NCBI RefSeq assembly: GCF_014648635.1
Contig: NZ_BMRM01000015.1
Span: 1 to 64,000 of the forward strand
Origin: Streptomyces cinerochromogenes
GTDB lineage: Bacteria > Actinomycetota > Actinomycetes > Streptomycetales > Streptomycetaceae
Length of the DNA stretch: 64,000 bases
Direction: 5' to 3'
Positions 17,409-25,079 of the stretch are shown one piece after another. The position numbers and the translations under genes are program-made. The notes below the pieces were generated by a model, which was not told where the DNA came from, did not search any database, and saw only the letters and a program-made list of their open reading frames with translations. Numbering within the stretch: position 1 is the stretch's first letter; every line of letters begins with the position of its first letter.

Positions 17409-18466
17409 GCAACGCCCTTGTCACCGACAAGCGCCCCAGCACCCTGCGGGCCGCCAGCCTGCCCAAGTGGACGCCGTGGGCGATCGCCGCGGGGTCCCTC
17501 GCCCTGGGCATCGGCATCAGCGCCGCCGCCGGCCTGGGAAGCAGCATCCAGTGGGGCCTGATCGCCGCCGTCCTGTTCGTCCTCGGCACGTACGGCATCG
17601 CCGCCCGCGTCGAGGGCCGCCGCCAGGCCAGGGACCGCGTCGCCACCAGCCTCGTCTGGGTCGCCTTCCTGATCGCCGTGATCCCGCTGGTCTCCCTGAT
17701 CTGGGTGACCGTCGCGCGCGGCGCGAAGGTCCTCGACGTCTACTTCCTGACCCACTCGATGGGCGTCGTCGCCGACACCGAGCCCGGCGGCGGCATCTAC
17801 CACGCCATCATCGGCAGCCTGGAGCAGGTCGGCCTCGCCACCCTCATCGGCGCCCCGATCGGCGTGCTCACCGCGATCTACCTGGTCGAGTACGGCCGCG
17901 GCCGGCTCGCCAAGGCGGTGACGTTCTTCGTCGACGTCATGACGGGCATCCCGTCGATCGTCGCCGGCCTGTTCATCCTGTCGCTGATGCTCATCTTCAA
18001 GATGCAGCCGTTCGGCTTCGCCGGCTCGCTGGCCCTGGCCATCCTGATGATGCCGGTCGTCGTCCGGTCCACCGAGGAGATGCTCAAGCTCGTCCCGAAC
18101 GAACTGCGCGAGGCGTCGCTGGCGCTCGGTGTGCCGAAGTGGCGCACCATCCTGAAGGTGGTCCTGCCGACCTCCATCGGCGGTATCACCACCGGCGTCA
18201 TGCTCGCCGTCGCCCGTATCGCGGGTGAGACCGCGCCGGTGCTGCTGCTGGTGTTCGGCAACCCGTTCATCAACAACAACCCCTTCGAGGGCGCGCAGGC
18301 GTCGCTGCCGCTGTACATCTACCAGCAGTTCGCCAACAGCGCGGGCTCCGGTGCGGCGTACGACCGCGCGTGGGCGGCGTCCCTCACGCTGATCGCCTTC
18401 GTGATGATCCTCAACCTGGTGGCCCGCGGGATCGCCCGCTGGAAGGCCCCCAAGACCGGTCGCTGA
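17405..18466 (+). CDS. pstA: Phosphate ABC transporter permease PstA
   Basis: Protein of 353 residues with about seven hydrophobic segments and an EAA loop (LREASLALGVPKWRTI). It pairs with PstC. The start overlaps pstC by four bases. A gap of 76 bases separates it from pstB. Confidence 0.97.
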   Translation: MSNALVTDKRPSTLRAASLPKWTPWAIAAGSLALGIGISAAAGLGSSIQWGLIAAVLFVLGTYGIAARVEGRRQARDRVATSLVWVAFLIAVIPLVSLIWVTVARGAKVLDVYFLTHSMGVVADTEPGGGIYHAIIGSLEQVGLATLIGAPIGVLTAIYLVEYGRGRLAKAVTFFVDVMTGIPSIVAGLFILSLMLIFKMQPFGFAGSLALAILMMPVVVRSTEEMLKLVPNELREASLALGVPKWRTILKVVLPTSIGGITTGVMLAVARIAGETAPVLLLVFGNPFINNNPFEGAQASLPLYIYQQFANSAGSGAAYDRAWAASLTLIAFVMILNLVARGIARWKAPKTGR

Positions 18467-18542
18467 GGCGACTATCTCCGGCTCCGCCGGGCGGGGCCAC
18501 ACAGCGACCGAGCTTGAACTTTCTGGAAGTGAAGTAGACGAC

Positions 18543-19319
18543 ATGGCCAAGCGAATCGACGTAAGCGGACTCACCGCCTACTACGGCTCCCACAAGGCGA
18601 TCGAGGACATCTCGATGACCGTCGAGCCGCGCTCGGTGACGGCGTTCATCGGGCCGTCCGGATGCGGCAAGTCGACGTTCCTGCGCACGCTGAACCGGAT
18701 GCACGAGGTCACGCCCGGCGGGCGGGTCGAGGGCAAGGTGATGCTGGACGACGAGGACCTGTACGGCGCCGGGGTCGACCCGGTCTCGGTCCGCCGCGAG
18801 GTGGGCATGGTCTTCCAGCGTCCGAACCCGTTCCCCACGATGTCGATCTTCGAGAACGTCGCGGCGGGCCTGCGCCTGAACGGCAACTACAAGAAGTCGG
18901 AACTGAACGACATCGTCGAGAGGTCGCTGAAGGGCGCGAACCTCTGGAACGAGGTCAAGGACCGCCTGAACAAGCCGGGCTCCGGTCTCTCCGGCGGCCA
19001 GCAGCAGCGGCTGTGCATCGCGCGGGCGATCGCGGTCGAGCCGAAGGTCCTGCTCATGGACGAGCCGTGCTCCGCGCTGGACCCGATCTCCACGCTCGCG
19101 ATCGAGGACCTGATCGGTGAGCTGAAGGAGCGGTTCACGATCGTCATCGTGACGCACAACATGCAGCAGGCGGCGCGTGTCTCGGACCGTACGGCGTTCT
19201 TCAACCTCGCGGCGGTCGGGCAGCCCGGCCGGCTGATCGAGATCGACGACACCGAGCGGATCTTCTCCAACCCGTCCGTCCAGGCCACGGAGGACTACAT
19301 CTCCGGGCGCTTCGGCTAG
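18543..19319 (+). CDS. pstB: Phosphate ABC transporter ATP-binding protein PstB
   Basis: Protein of 258 residues: Walker A GPSGCGKST (37-45), signature LSGGQ (149-153), Walker B LLMDEP (170-175) and an H-loop THNM. It powers phosphate uptake through PstCA. The ATG at 18543 is preceded by GGAAG. Two hairpins follow the gene. Confidence 0.97.
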   Translation: MAKRIDVSGLTAYYGSHKAIEDISMTVEPRSVTAFIGPSGCGKSTFLRTLNRMHEVTPGGRVEGKVMLDDEDLYGAGVDPVSVRREVGMVFQRPNPFPTMSIFENVAAGLRLNGNYKKSELNDIVERSLKGANLWNEVKDRLNKPGSGLSGGQQQRLCIARAIAVEPKVLLMDEPCSALDPISTLAIEDLIGELKERFTIVIVTHNMQQAARVSDRTAFFNLAAVGQPGRLIEIDDTERIFSNPSVQATEDYISGRFG

Positions 19320-19336
19320 GCCGGACGGTACAGACC

Positions 19337-19408
19337 CCTCGCGGTGCTGCATGGCGGTGCCACCGCGAGGACGCAAAGGGCCCGCCCCTGGCTCCCGGGG
19401 GCGGGCCC
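19337..19408 (+). terminator. Double hairpin after pstB
   Basis: The first stem pairs CCTCGCGGTG (19337-19346) with CACCGCGAGG (19361-19370). The second pairs an 11-base GGGCCCGCCCC arm (19378-19388) with GGGGCGGGCCC (19398-19408). Neither has a T-run. Confidence 0.8.
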
Positions 19409-19776
19409 ACTGCGTTGGCACTGCGTTCGGCTTCGGCGCCGGGGGCCTTCGGGGCTTCGCCCCTCGTCCCCGTTTTTGCCCACCCGCCCACCCGACTCGG
19501 TCGGCTGGAGGGCGGGCGGAAGAGGTGGGTATCGGCTCGCTCGGCTGGAGGCTCGCGGTGGGGGGGGGCGCTTCGGCTGGGAGGGCGGGGGGGCGCGGCT
19601 CGGTCCGGTTGGAAGGCTCGCGGTGTGGGGGGTGGGGCTCGGCTCGGTCCGGTTGGAAGGCTCGCGGTGTGGGGGGTGGGGCGGCTCCGTCCGGTCGGAG
19701 GGCGGGGGCGGCTCGGGCGGTCGGAGGGCTCGCGGGGTGGGGGCGGCTTGGTTCGGCTGGGGGTTGCGGGGTGGGG
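19409..19776. repeat. G-rich degenerate repeat region between pstB and the PiT gene
   Basis: A gap with no gene. Two 41-base near-identical blocks occur with a 44-base period (19597-19637 and 19641-19681), each combining GGCTCGGTCCGGTTGGAAGG with a GTGTGGGGGGTGGGG run. Further degenerate copies flank them. The many G-runs on the plus strand could form quadruplexes in read-through RNA from pstB. Confidence 0.75.
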
Positions 19777-19813
19777 AAAAAGGTGACCCCGCCGGTTGTC
19801 GGCCGGCGGGGTC
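19777..19813 (-). terminator. Intrinsic terminator of the PhoU-like/PiT operon
   Basis: An 11-base perfect stem (19785-19795 with 19803-19813) is followed on the minus strand by TTTTT (19777-19781). This is a classic intrinsic terminator 24 bases after the PiT stop. Confidence 0.85.
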
Positions 19814-19837
19814 GGGGTGCGGTGGGGTGGGATGGGG

Positions 19838-20836
19838 TCAGAGGGCGACCAGTTTGACCACGCCGAAGGACAGGGCCGCCACCAGCGCCGCTGCCGGCAT
19901 CGTGATGAACCAGCCCAGGACGATGTTCTTGGCCACGCCCCAGCGGACCGCGTTGACGCGCTTGGTGGCGCCGACGCCCATGATGGCGGAGGTGATGACG
20001 TGGGTGGTGGAGATGGGGGCCTTGAAGAGGAAGGCCGTGGTGAACATGATCGACGCACCCGTGGTCTCCGCGGCGAAGCCCTGCGGCGGGTCCAGTTCGA
20101 TGATCTTGCGGCCGAGGGTGCGCATGATGCGCCAGCCGCCCGCGTAGGTGCCGAGGGACAGCATCACGGCGCAGACGATCTTCACCCAGACCGGGATCGG
20201 GTCGCCGTACGTCTCGTGGCCGGAAATCACCAGTGCCATCACCACGACACCCATGGTCTTCTGGGCGTCCTGGAGACCGTGACCGAGGGCCATGCCGGCC
20301 GCCGAGACGGTCTGCGCGATACGGAAGCCGCGCTTGGCCTTGTGCGGGTTGGAGCCGCGGAAGAGCCACAGGATGGCCGTCATGACCAGGTAGCCGACGA
20401 TCAGGCCGACGACCGGCGACAGGAACATCGGGATGACGATCTTCTCGAGCACGCCGTCCCAGAGCACCTTCGTACCGCCCGCCAGCGCCGCGCCCACCAT
20501 GCCGCCGAACAGGGCGTGCGAGGAGGAGGACGGCAGGCCGAAGTACCAGGTGACCAGGTTCCAGACGATCGCGCCGACCAGGGCGGCGAAGAGGATGCCC
20601 ATGCCCGTCGAGCCGGCCGGGGTCTCGATCAGACCCTCGCTGACCGTCTTGGCGACCCCGGAGCCCAGGAAGGCACCGGCCAGGTTCATCACCGCGGCCA
20701 TGGCGAGCGCCGCCCGCGGGGTCAGCGCCCGCGTCGACACCGACGTCGCGATCGCGTTCGCCGAGTCGTGGAAGCCGTTCGTGTACGTGAAGAAGAGCGC
20801 GACCGCGATGGTCACGACCAGGGCGAAGGTGTCCAT
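19838..20836 (-). CDS. pitH1: Low-affinity inorganic phosphate transporter, PiT family
   Basis: Protein of 332 residues with about ten membrane helices. The family signatures are both present: TNGFHDSANAIA at the N terminus and the duplicated KAPISTTHVI...GVGATKR near the C terminus. It moves metal-phosphate with protons. It lies seven bases after a PhoU-like DUF47 gene, a common PiT partner. The symbol follows the S. coelicolor paralogue next to pst (SCO4138). Confidence 0.93.
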   Translation of the reverse strand: MDTFALVVTIAVALFFTYTNGFHDSANAIATSVSTRALTPRAALAMAAVMNLAGAFLGSGVAKTVSEGLIETPAGSTGMGILFAALVGAIVWNLVTWYFGLPSSSSHALFGGMVGAALAGGTKVLWDGVLEKIVIPMFLSPVVGLIVGYLVMTAILWLFRGSNPHKAKRGFRIAQTVSAAGMALGHGLQDAQKTMGVVVMALVISGHETYGDPIPVWVKIVCAVMLSLGTYAGGWRIMRTLGRKIIELDPPQGFAAETTGASIMFTTAFLFKAPISTTHVITSAIMGVGATKRVNAVRWGVAKNIVLGWFITMPAAALVAALSFGVVKLVAL

Positions 20837-20843
20837 CGACGCC

Positions 20844-21464
20844 TCAGGACTCCTTGACGGCGATGGTCTCCACCGTGTTCGCCACGTGCTCGAAAGCGTC
20901 CGCCGCCTCTTCCAGGACGTCCACGATCTGCTTCAGCTTCAGCACCTCGATGGCGTCGTACTTGCCGTTGAAGAGGTGTGCGAGCAGCTTGCGGTGGATC
21001 TGGTCCGCCTGGTTCTCCAGACGGTTCACCTCGATCCAGTACTCGGTGAGGTTGTCCATGGTGCGGAGGTTCGGCATCGCCTCCGCCGTCAGCTCGGCCG
21101 CGCGGGCCAGGACCTCGATCTGCTGCTCGACGCCCTTCGGCAGCTCCTCGACGTTGTAGAGGACGACGAGGTCGACGGCCTCCTCCATGAAGTCCATGAT
21201 GTCGTCCAGGGAACCGGCGAGGGCGTAGATGTCCTCCCGGTCGAACGGCGTGATGAACGAGGAGTTCAGCTGGTGGAAGATCGCGTGCGTGGCGTCGTCA
21301 CCTGCGTGTTCCGCGGCCCGCATACGCTCTGCGATCTCGGCCCGGGCGGAGGAGTCCGCCCCGAGCAGTTCCATCAGGAGCTTGGAGCCGGTGACGATGT
21401 TGTCCGCGGACGCGGCGAACATGTCGTAGAAGCTCGTCTCCCTGGGGGTCAGACGAAAGCGCAC
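20844..21464 (-). CDS. DUF47 PhoU-like regulator of the PiT transporter
   Basis: Protein of 206 residues, all-helical, with the PhoU-like pattern ADNIV...LDDIMDFMEEAVD. DUF47 proteins associate with PiT transporters and probably gate phosphate uptake from the cytoplasmic side. The start is GTG at 21464 with GAGGA upstream. It is first of a two-gene operon with the PiT gene. Confidence 0.9.
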   Translation of the reverse strand: MRFRLTPRETSFYDMFAASADNIVTGSKLLMELLGADSSARAEIAERMRAAEHAGDDATHAIFHQLNSSFITPFDREDIYALAGSLDDIMDFMEEAVDLVVLYNVEELPKGVEQQIEVLARAAELTAEAMPNLRTMDNLTEYWIEVNRLENQADQIHRKLLAHLFNGKYDAIEVLKLKQIVDVLEEAADAFEHVANTVETIAVKES

Positions 21465-21617
21465 GTGGGGTCCTCGGGGTGCTTCGGTTTCGGTCAGGGT
21501 GATGCTAGGCGCATCATCCGGCCACGGCTAATGGGCCGCATCCCAGTGTCGCCCATCGGGCACAGTGGTCAGCACGGGGGCGCACGAAGGGCTCCCTACC
21601 CCGGAAAGTTCGTTACC

Positions 21618-21638
21618 ATATACCCACTAGGGGTATAT
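21618..21638 (+). promoter_or_regulatory. CsoR operator
   Basis: Inverted repeat ATATACCC-ACTAG-GGGTATAT, with perfect eight-base arms, 62 bases before the csoR start. It has the A/T-flanked CCC...GGG pattern of copper-responsive CsoR sites, and it overlaps the likely -35/-10 region, so csoR is probably autorepressed. Confidence 0.85.
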
Positions 21639-21700
21639 ATCCCGCTGGGTGTCCCCAGTACCCCCGGTGTCCACAGCTCGTCCCGAGACGGAGGCCCGCG

Positions 21701-22009
21701 ATGACGACGACGACCGAGGCCGGCGCCACGCACGGCTACCACAAGCAGAAGGACGAGCACCTCAAGCGGCTGCGCCGGATCGAGGGGCAGATCCGCGGCC
21801 TGCAGCGGATGGTGGACGAGGACACGTACTGCATCGACATACTCACCCAGGTCTCGGCCTCGACCAAGGCCCTGCAGTCCTTCGCGCTGCAGCTGCTGGA
21901 GGAGCACCTGCGGCACTGCGTCGCGGACGCGGCCGTCAAGGGCGGCGACGAGATCGACGCGAAGGTGGAGGAGGCGACGAAGGCGATCGGCCGGCTGCTG
22001 CGCAGCTGA
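21701..22009 (+). CDS. csoR: Copper-sensing repressor CsoR
   Basis: Protein of 102 residues, a helical DUF156 repressor. The Cu(I) ligands of the family are present at Cys44, His69 and Cys73. It releases DNA when copper is bound. No copZ or copA gene is adjacent, so it probably acts on distant targets as well as on its own promoter. Confidence 0.95.
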   Translation: MTTTTEAGATHGYHKQKDEHLKRLRRIEGQIRGLQRMVDEDTYCIDILTQVSASTKALQSFALQLLEEHLRHCVADAAVKGGDEIDAKVEEATKAIGRLLRS

Positions 22010-22024
22010 GCCGCCCGGTCGGGG

Positions 22025-22186
22025 TCAGGCTTGATTCCGCTCTTCCGCCACGCGCAGCACCTCGTCGATGCTCTCCAGGCTGAGCCGGTCCTCGGCCGCC
22101 GAGGCCGCGATGATCAGCTCTCCGCACAGCTCGATCTCGGCGAGGGCCACGTGGTCCTGAACCGCCGTGCCGCCGACCGGAGCCAC
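22025..22186 (-). CDS. Small conserved hypothetical protein
   Basis: Protein of 53 residues, acidic and helical, with an AEIELCGELIIAASAAEDRLS core and no known motif. The GTG at 22186 was chosen because GAGGTGA stands five bases upstream; a GTG nine bases earlier has a poorer site. It is convergent with csoR, with a 15-base gap. Confidence 0.6.
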   Translation of the reverse strand: MAPVGGTAVQDHVALAEIELCGELIIAASAAEDRLSLESIDEVLRVAEERNQA

Positions 22187-22303
22187 CCGCCTCACCTCTT
22201 CTCTGCCGTCACCGCTCCCTAGAGTAGGCAGGGCTCCACACACCGCGCATGGCACGGACGGGCTACTTACGGGGTGGCGTCCCGGACTAGTGACTGGCCG
22301 GTT

Positions 22304-23167
22304 TCAGGCGCCGTCGCCCTCGCCGCCGTCCTCGGCGATGCGGCCCGCGTAGATGTCCGCCGGGGCCGGCAGCGGCACGTCGACGGGGATGCCGAAGTCG
22401 TACAGCAGCAGGGTCGAGGCGACCGCGACGGTGGCCTTCTGGCGGCCGTTGACGAAGCTGAACCGCTGCCGCAGCTTGCGGAGGCGGCCCTGGTCGTCCA
22501 GGTAGGCGTCGAACGGCACCGCGGCCGTGGCGAAGCCCTTCGCCGCGGCGGCCAGGGCGGCCCTGTCGCCGGGGGAGGCGTAGCGGGCCGCGCGGTTCAG
22601 GTCGGCGGTGCCGCGGTAGTGCCGTACGGGCGTGCCGGCGAGCACGGTCCGGCCGACGAAGGCCGCCTCTCGCGTCCCGCGCAGCACCTCGGCCGCCGTG
22701 TACGGGTCGGTCGCGCCGCCGGTGACCAGATTGCCGTCGGACAGCGTCGAGGTCTCCACCCGCACCCACTTGTCGGCGGGCACGCCCGCGCCCCGGTTCT
22801 TCATGTACAGGGCGCCCGGGGCGAGGAGTTCGGTGATCGGCCGGTGCTCGGAGGCGCCCGTGGGGTCTTCCGGGAGCATCACGGTGAGCCGGCCGAGGCG
22901 GCGCCGGTAGTCGTAGACCCCCTTGCCGCGGATGGTGACCCGGGTGCCGCCGGTGGCCATCTCCATCGAGGTGCCGGCCTTCGAGGTGCCGGCGTCGCGC
23001 AGCGCGTCGGCGGCCCGGTGCAGGGCGGCGACGGGGTCGCCCGCGCCCTTGACGTCCTCGGCGGCGGCGCCGCTGCCGGCACAGCCCGTGGCCCCGGTCC
23101 CGAGGCCGATGAGGATGCCCACCGCGGCGACCGTCCTGCCCGCGCGCCCGTGCTGCCGCCGATCCAT
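22304..23167 (-). CDS. Lipoprotein, LppX/LprG-like fold suspected
   Basis: Protein of 287 residues with a lipoprotein signal ending GATGC (cysteine near 29). The mature part alternates beta-rich stretches with a KAGTSMEMATGG...VTIRGKGVYD start, similar to LolA/LppX-like lipid-binding lipoproteins of actinobacteria. The role is unknown. The ATG at 23167 sits after a GGGGTAGGCAGG stretch; an in-frame GTG at 23200 is less likely. Confidence 0.75.
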   Translation of the reverse strand: MDRRQHGRAGRTVAAVGILIGLGTGATGCAGSGAAAEDVKGAGDPVAALHRAADALRDAGTSKAGTSMEMATGGTRVTIRGKGVYDYRRRLGRLTVMLPEDPTGASEHRPITELLAPGALYMKNRGAGVPADKWVRVETSTLSDGNLVTGGATDPYTAAEVLRGTREAAFVGRTVLAGTPVRHYRGTADLNRAARYASPGDRAALAAAAKGFATAAVPFDAYLDDQGRLRKLRQRFSFVNGRQKATVAVASTLLLYDFGIPVDVPLPAPADIYAGRIAEDGGEGDGA

Positions 23168-23306
23168 CGCCTGCCTACCCCCAGCCGGTGTGTCCGTCAC
23201 GGGCCCCTGTCGTCCGGTTAACGACGGGTAGGGGGCGCCGTCACGCGCCACCGGTGCGCCGGGGACCCGGCCGGTCCCGTGATCGCGGCTGGGTAACGTT
23301 GTCGGC

Positions 23307-23492
23307 GTGGCAGTCACCGCGGTACCGGAGGACGGACCGGAGCGTGCCCGGTCCGGGCAGGAACACCTCACGACGACGACCGAGCAGGGCCGCTTCTGCG
23401 TGGCCCGCTGCACGTGCGGCTGGCGCGGCCCCGCCCGCCGCGCCCGCAGCCAGGCCCGCACGGACGCGGAGGACCACGCGGCGGGCCGTTAG
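23307..23492 (+). CDS. Small cysteine-containing conserved protein
   Basis: Protein of 61 residues with an RFCVARCTCGWRGPARRAR core. Two of its three cysteines form a CTC pair, suggesting metal binding or a redox role, but no function is known. TAACGT (23294-23299) ends seven bases before the GTG, so the mRNA may be leaderless. It is convergent with the NUDIX gene, with a 12-base gap. Confidence 0.55.
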   Translation: MAVTAVPEDGPERARSGQEHLTTTTEQGRFCVARCTCGWRGPARRARSQARTDAEDHAAGR

Positions 23493-23504
23493 CGGAGGCC
23501 GTTC

Positions 23505-23927
23505 CTAGGACCGCTCGGCGTCGTCGATGGCCGCCAGCGCGGCGGGGACCAGCTCTCTGTCCTGGGCGTGGGTCAGGCGGTCGCGGGCCTCGGCCGGGGG
23601 CAGCCAGAGCAGTTCGGTGACCTCGTCGTTGGGGACGAACGCGCCGCCGGTCGACTCGGCGGCCCAGTACCTGACTTCCTTCGGCCGGCCGGTGCGGTCG
23701 ACGTAGCGGAGCGTCGGCAGGTCCGGTCCGAGCCGGCAGGTGTGGCCGGTCTCCTCCCGCACCTCGCGCAGGGCGGCCGCGCGGGCCGGCTCGCCCTTCT
23801 TGAGCTTCCCCTTCGGCCAGGACCAGTCGGACCACTTCGGCCGGTAGACCAGGGCCAGCTCGACGCCGCCCGCGGGGGAGCGGCGCCAGAGCACGCAGCC
23901 GGCCGCCCGGACCACGGTGTCGTTCAC
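23505..23927 (-). CDS. NUDIX hydrolase (MutT-like)
   Basis: Protein of 140 residues. The complete NUDIX box GX5EX7REUXEEXGU is present with REVREETG in the centre, so it hydrolyses a nucleoside diphosphate-linked substrate with a divalent metal. The GTG at 23927 has GGGAGGAG upstream. It follows CHAD and ppk on the same strand, which suggests a link to polyphosphate or nucleotide clean-up. Confidence 0.92.
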   Translation of the reverse strand: MNDTVVRAAGCVLWRRSPAGGVELALVYRPKWSDWSWPKGKLKKGEPARAAALREVREETGHTCRLGPDLPTLRYVDRTGRPKEVRYWAAESTGGAFVPNDEVTELLWLPPAEARDRLTHAQDRELVPAALAAIDDAERS

Positions 23928-23960
23928 GCCGTCTCCTCCCGGTGCAGGGTGTCCATGACG

Positions 23961-25079
23961 TCAGGGCGCGTTGACGGTCTGCTTCTGCCAGGCCTGCTGG
24001 AAGGCGAACCGGGCCGCCTCGACCTCGTGCCGCTGGTCGGCGTGGAGCACGCCGAGGGCGTAGGCCGTCGCGGGGGTGATCCGCGGGGTCCGGGCCGCCT
24101 GGGCCGCCGCCGCGGCCGCCTCGGAGGCGTCCCGGTGCCGGTTCAGTGCCTGGCCCGCCGCCAGCAGCCGTACGTCCACCGGGTTGTTGCCGCCGTGCAG
24201 CACCTCGCGGGCGTACCGGTGCAGGCGCAGCAGCAGGCGGACCTGGTGCCAGGGGCCGTCCTGGGGGTGCGGGGAGGGGTCCGGGGACAGGCCGTGGACC
24301 AGGGCCTCGGCGTTGTAGGGGTGGCCGGCGGTGACCAGGGGGAGCGCGGCGACGGCGTCCGTGAGGCGCTCCTGCGCCGCGGCGGCCAGGGGGCGCAGGT
24401 CGGCGGTGGGGGCGGTGGGGGTGAGGGGGACGTCGCTGGCCAGTAAGGCGACCTTGTCCGCGACGGCGTGGAAGCGGGAGGAGCCGAGGGCCTGGAGCGC
24501 GGTGGAGTGGGCCCTGGTCCGGGCGAGGGTGAGCTGGCGTTCCAGCAGGGCGCCGGCCTTCGCCGCGCCGACGGTGAGGCTGCCGCGCTCCGGGGCCGCC
24601 GTCGCGCCGGCCGGCCCGCCGGGGCTTCCCGCCGCCGCTTTCGCCTGGGCGGGCGCCGTCCCGGCGGCACGGCTGCCCGCGGGCACGGCGAGGTCCACTG
24701 CCTGTGCGGGCAGGACCGCCGCGCCCGACAGCCGGTGCAGCGCCAGCAACAGCCGTTCCAGCCGGGCCTCGTACGCGTGCTCCAGGCCCAGCGTGCCCGA
24801 CAGCCAGGCCAGTTCCGGGCGCATCTCCTCCGACCAGTCGGGGTCGAGGAGGGAGCGGAAGGTGTGCAGGCTGCCGCTGATGCGGCGGGCCGAGCGGCGC
24901 AGGAGGCGGGCCGCGTCGACGGACTCCTCCGCGCCGTTCGCCGTACCACCGCCCGTCTCCCGGTGGGCCCGCAGCGCGCGGAGGAACTCCGTGGCCTGGG
25001 CGCGCAGGTAGCCCGCGAGGGCGTCACCCGTCGCCACCACGGCCGCGGAACCCGTCGGGTCAAGGTGTTGCTGTGCCAC
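23961..25079 (-). CDS. CHAD-domain protein (polyphosphate-associated)
   Basis: Protein of 372 residues. The helical CHAD fold covers most of it, with conserved basic residues and histidines (ARLLRRSARRISGSLHTFRSLL, LRLHRYAREVLHGG). CHAD domains bind polyphosphate and often sit near ppk. The start is GTG at 25079, inside the end of ppk (20-base overlap), so it is translationally coupled. Confidence 0.88.
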   Translation of the reverse strand: MAQQHLDPTGSAAVVATGDALAGYLRAQATEFLRALRAHRETGGGTANGAEESVDAARLLRRSARRISGSLHTFRSLLDPDWSEEMRPELAWLSGTLGLEHAYEARLERLLLALHRLSGAAVLPAQAVDLAVPAGSRAAGTAPAQAKAAAGSPGGPAGATAAPERGSLTVGAAKAGALLERQLTLARTRAHSTALQALGSSRFHAVADKVALLASDVPLTPTAPTADLRPLAAAAQERLTDAVAALPLVTAGHPYNAEALVHGLSPDPSPHPQDGPWHQVRLLLRLHRYAREVLHGGNNPVDVRLLAAGQALNRHRDASEAAAAAAQAARTPRITPATAYALGVLHADQRHEVEAARFAFQQAWQKQTVNAP

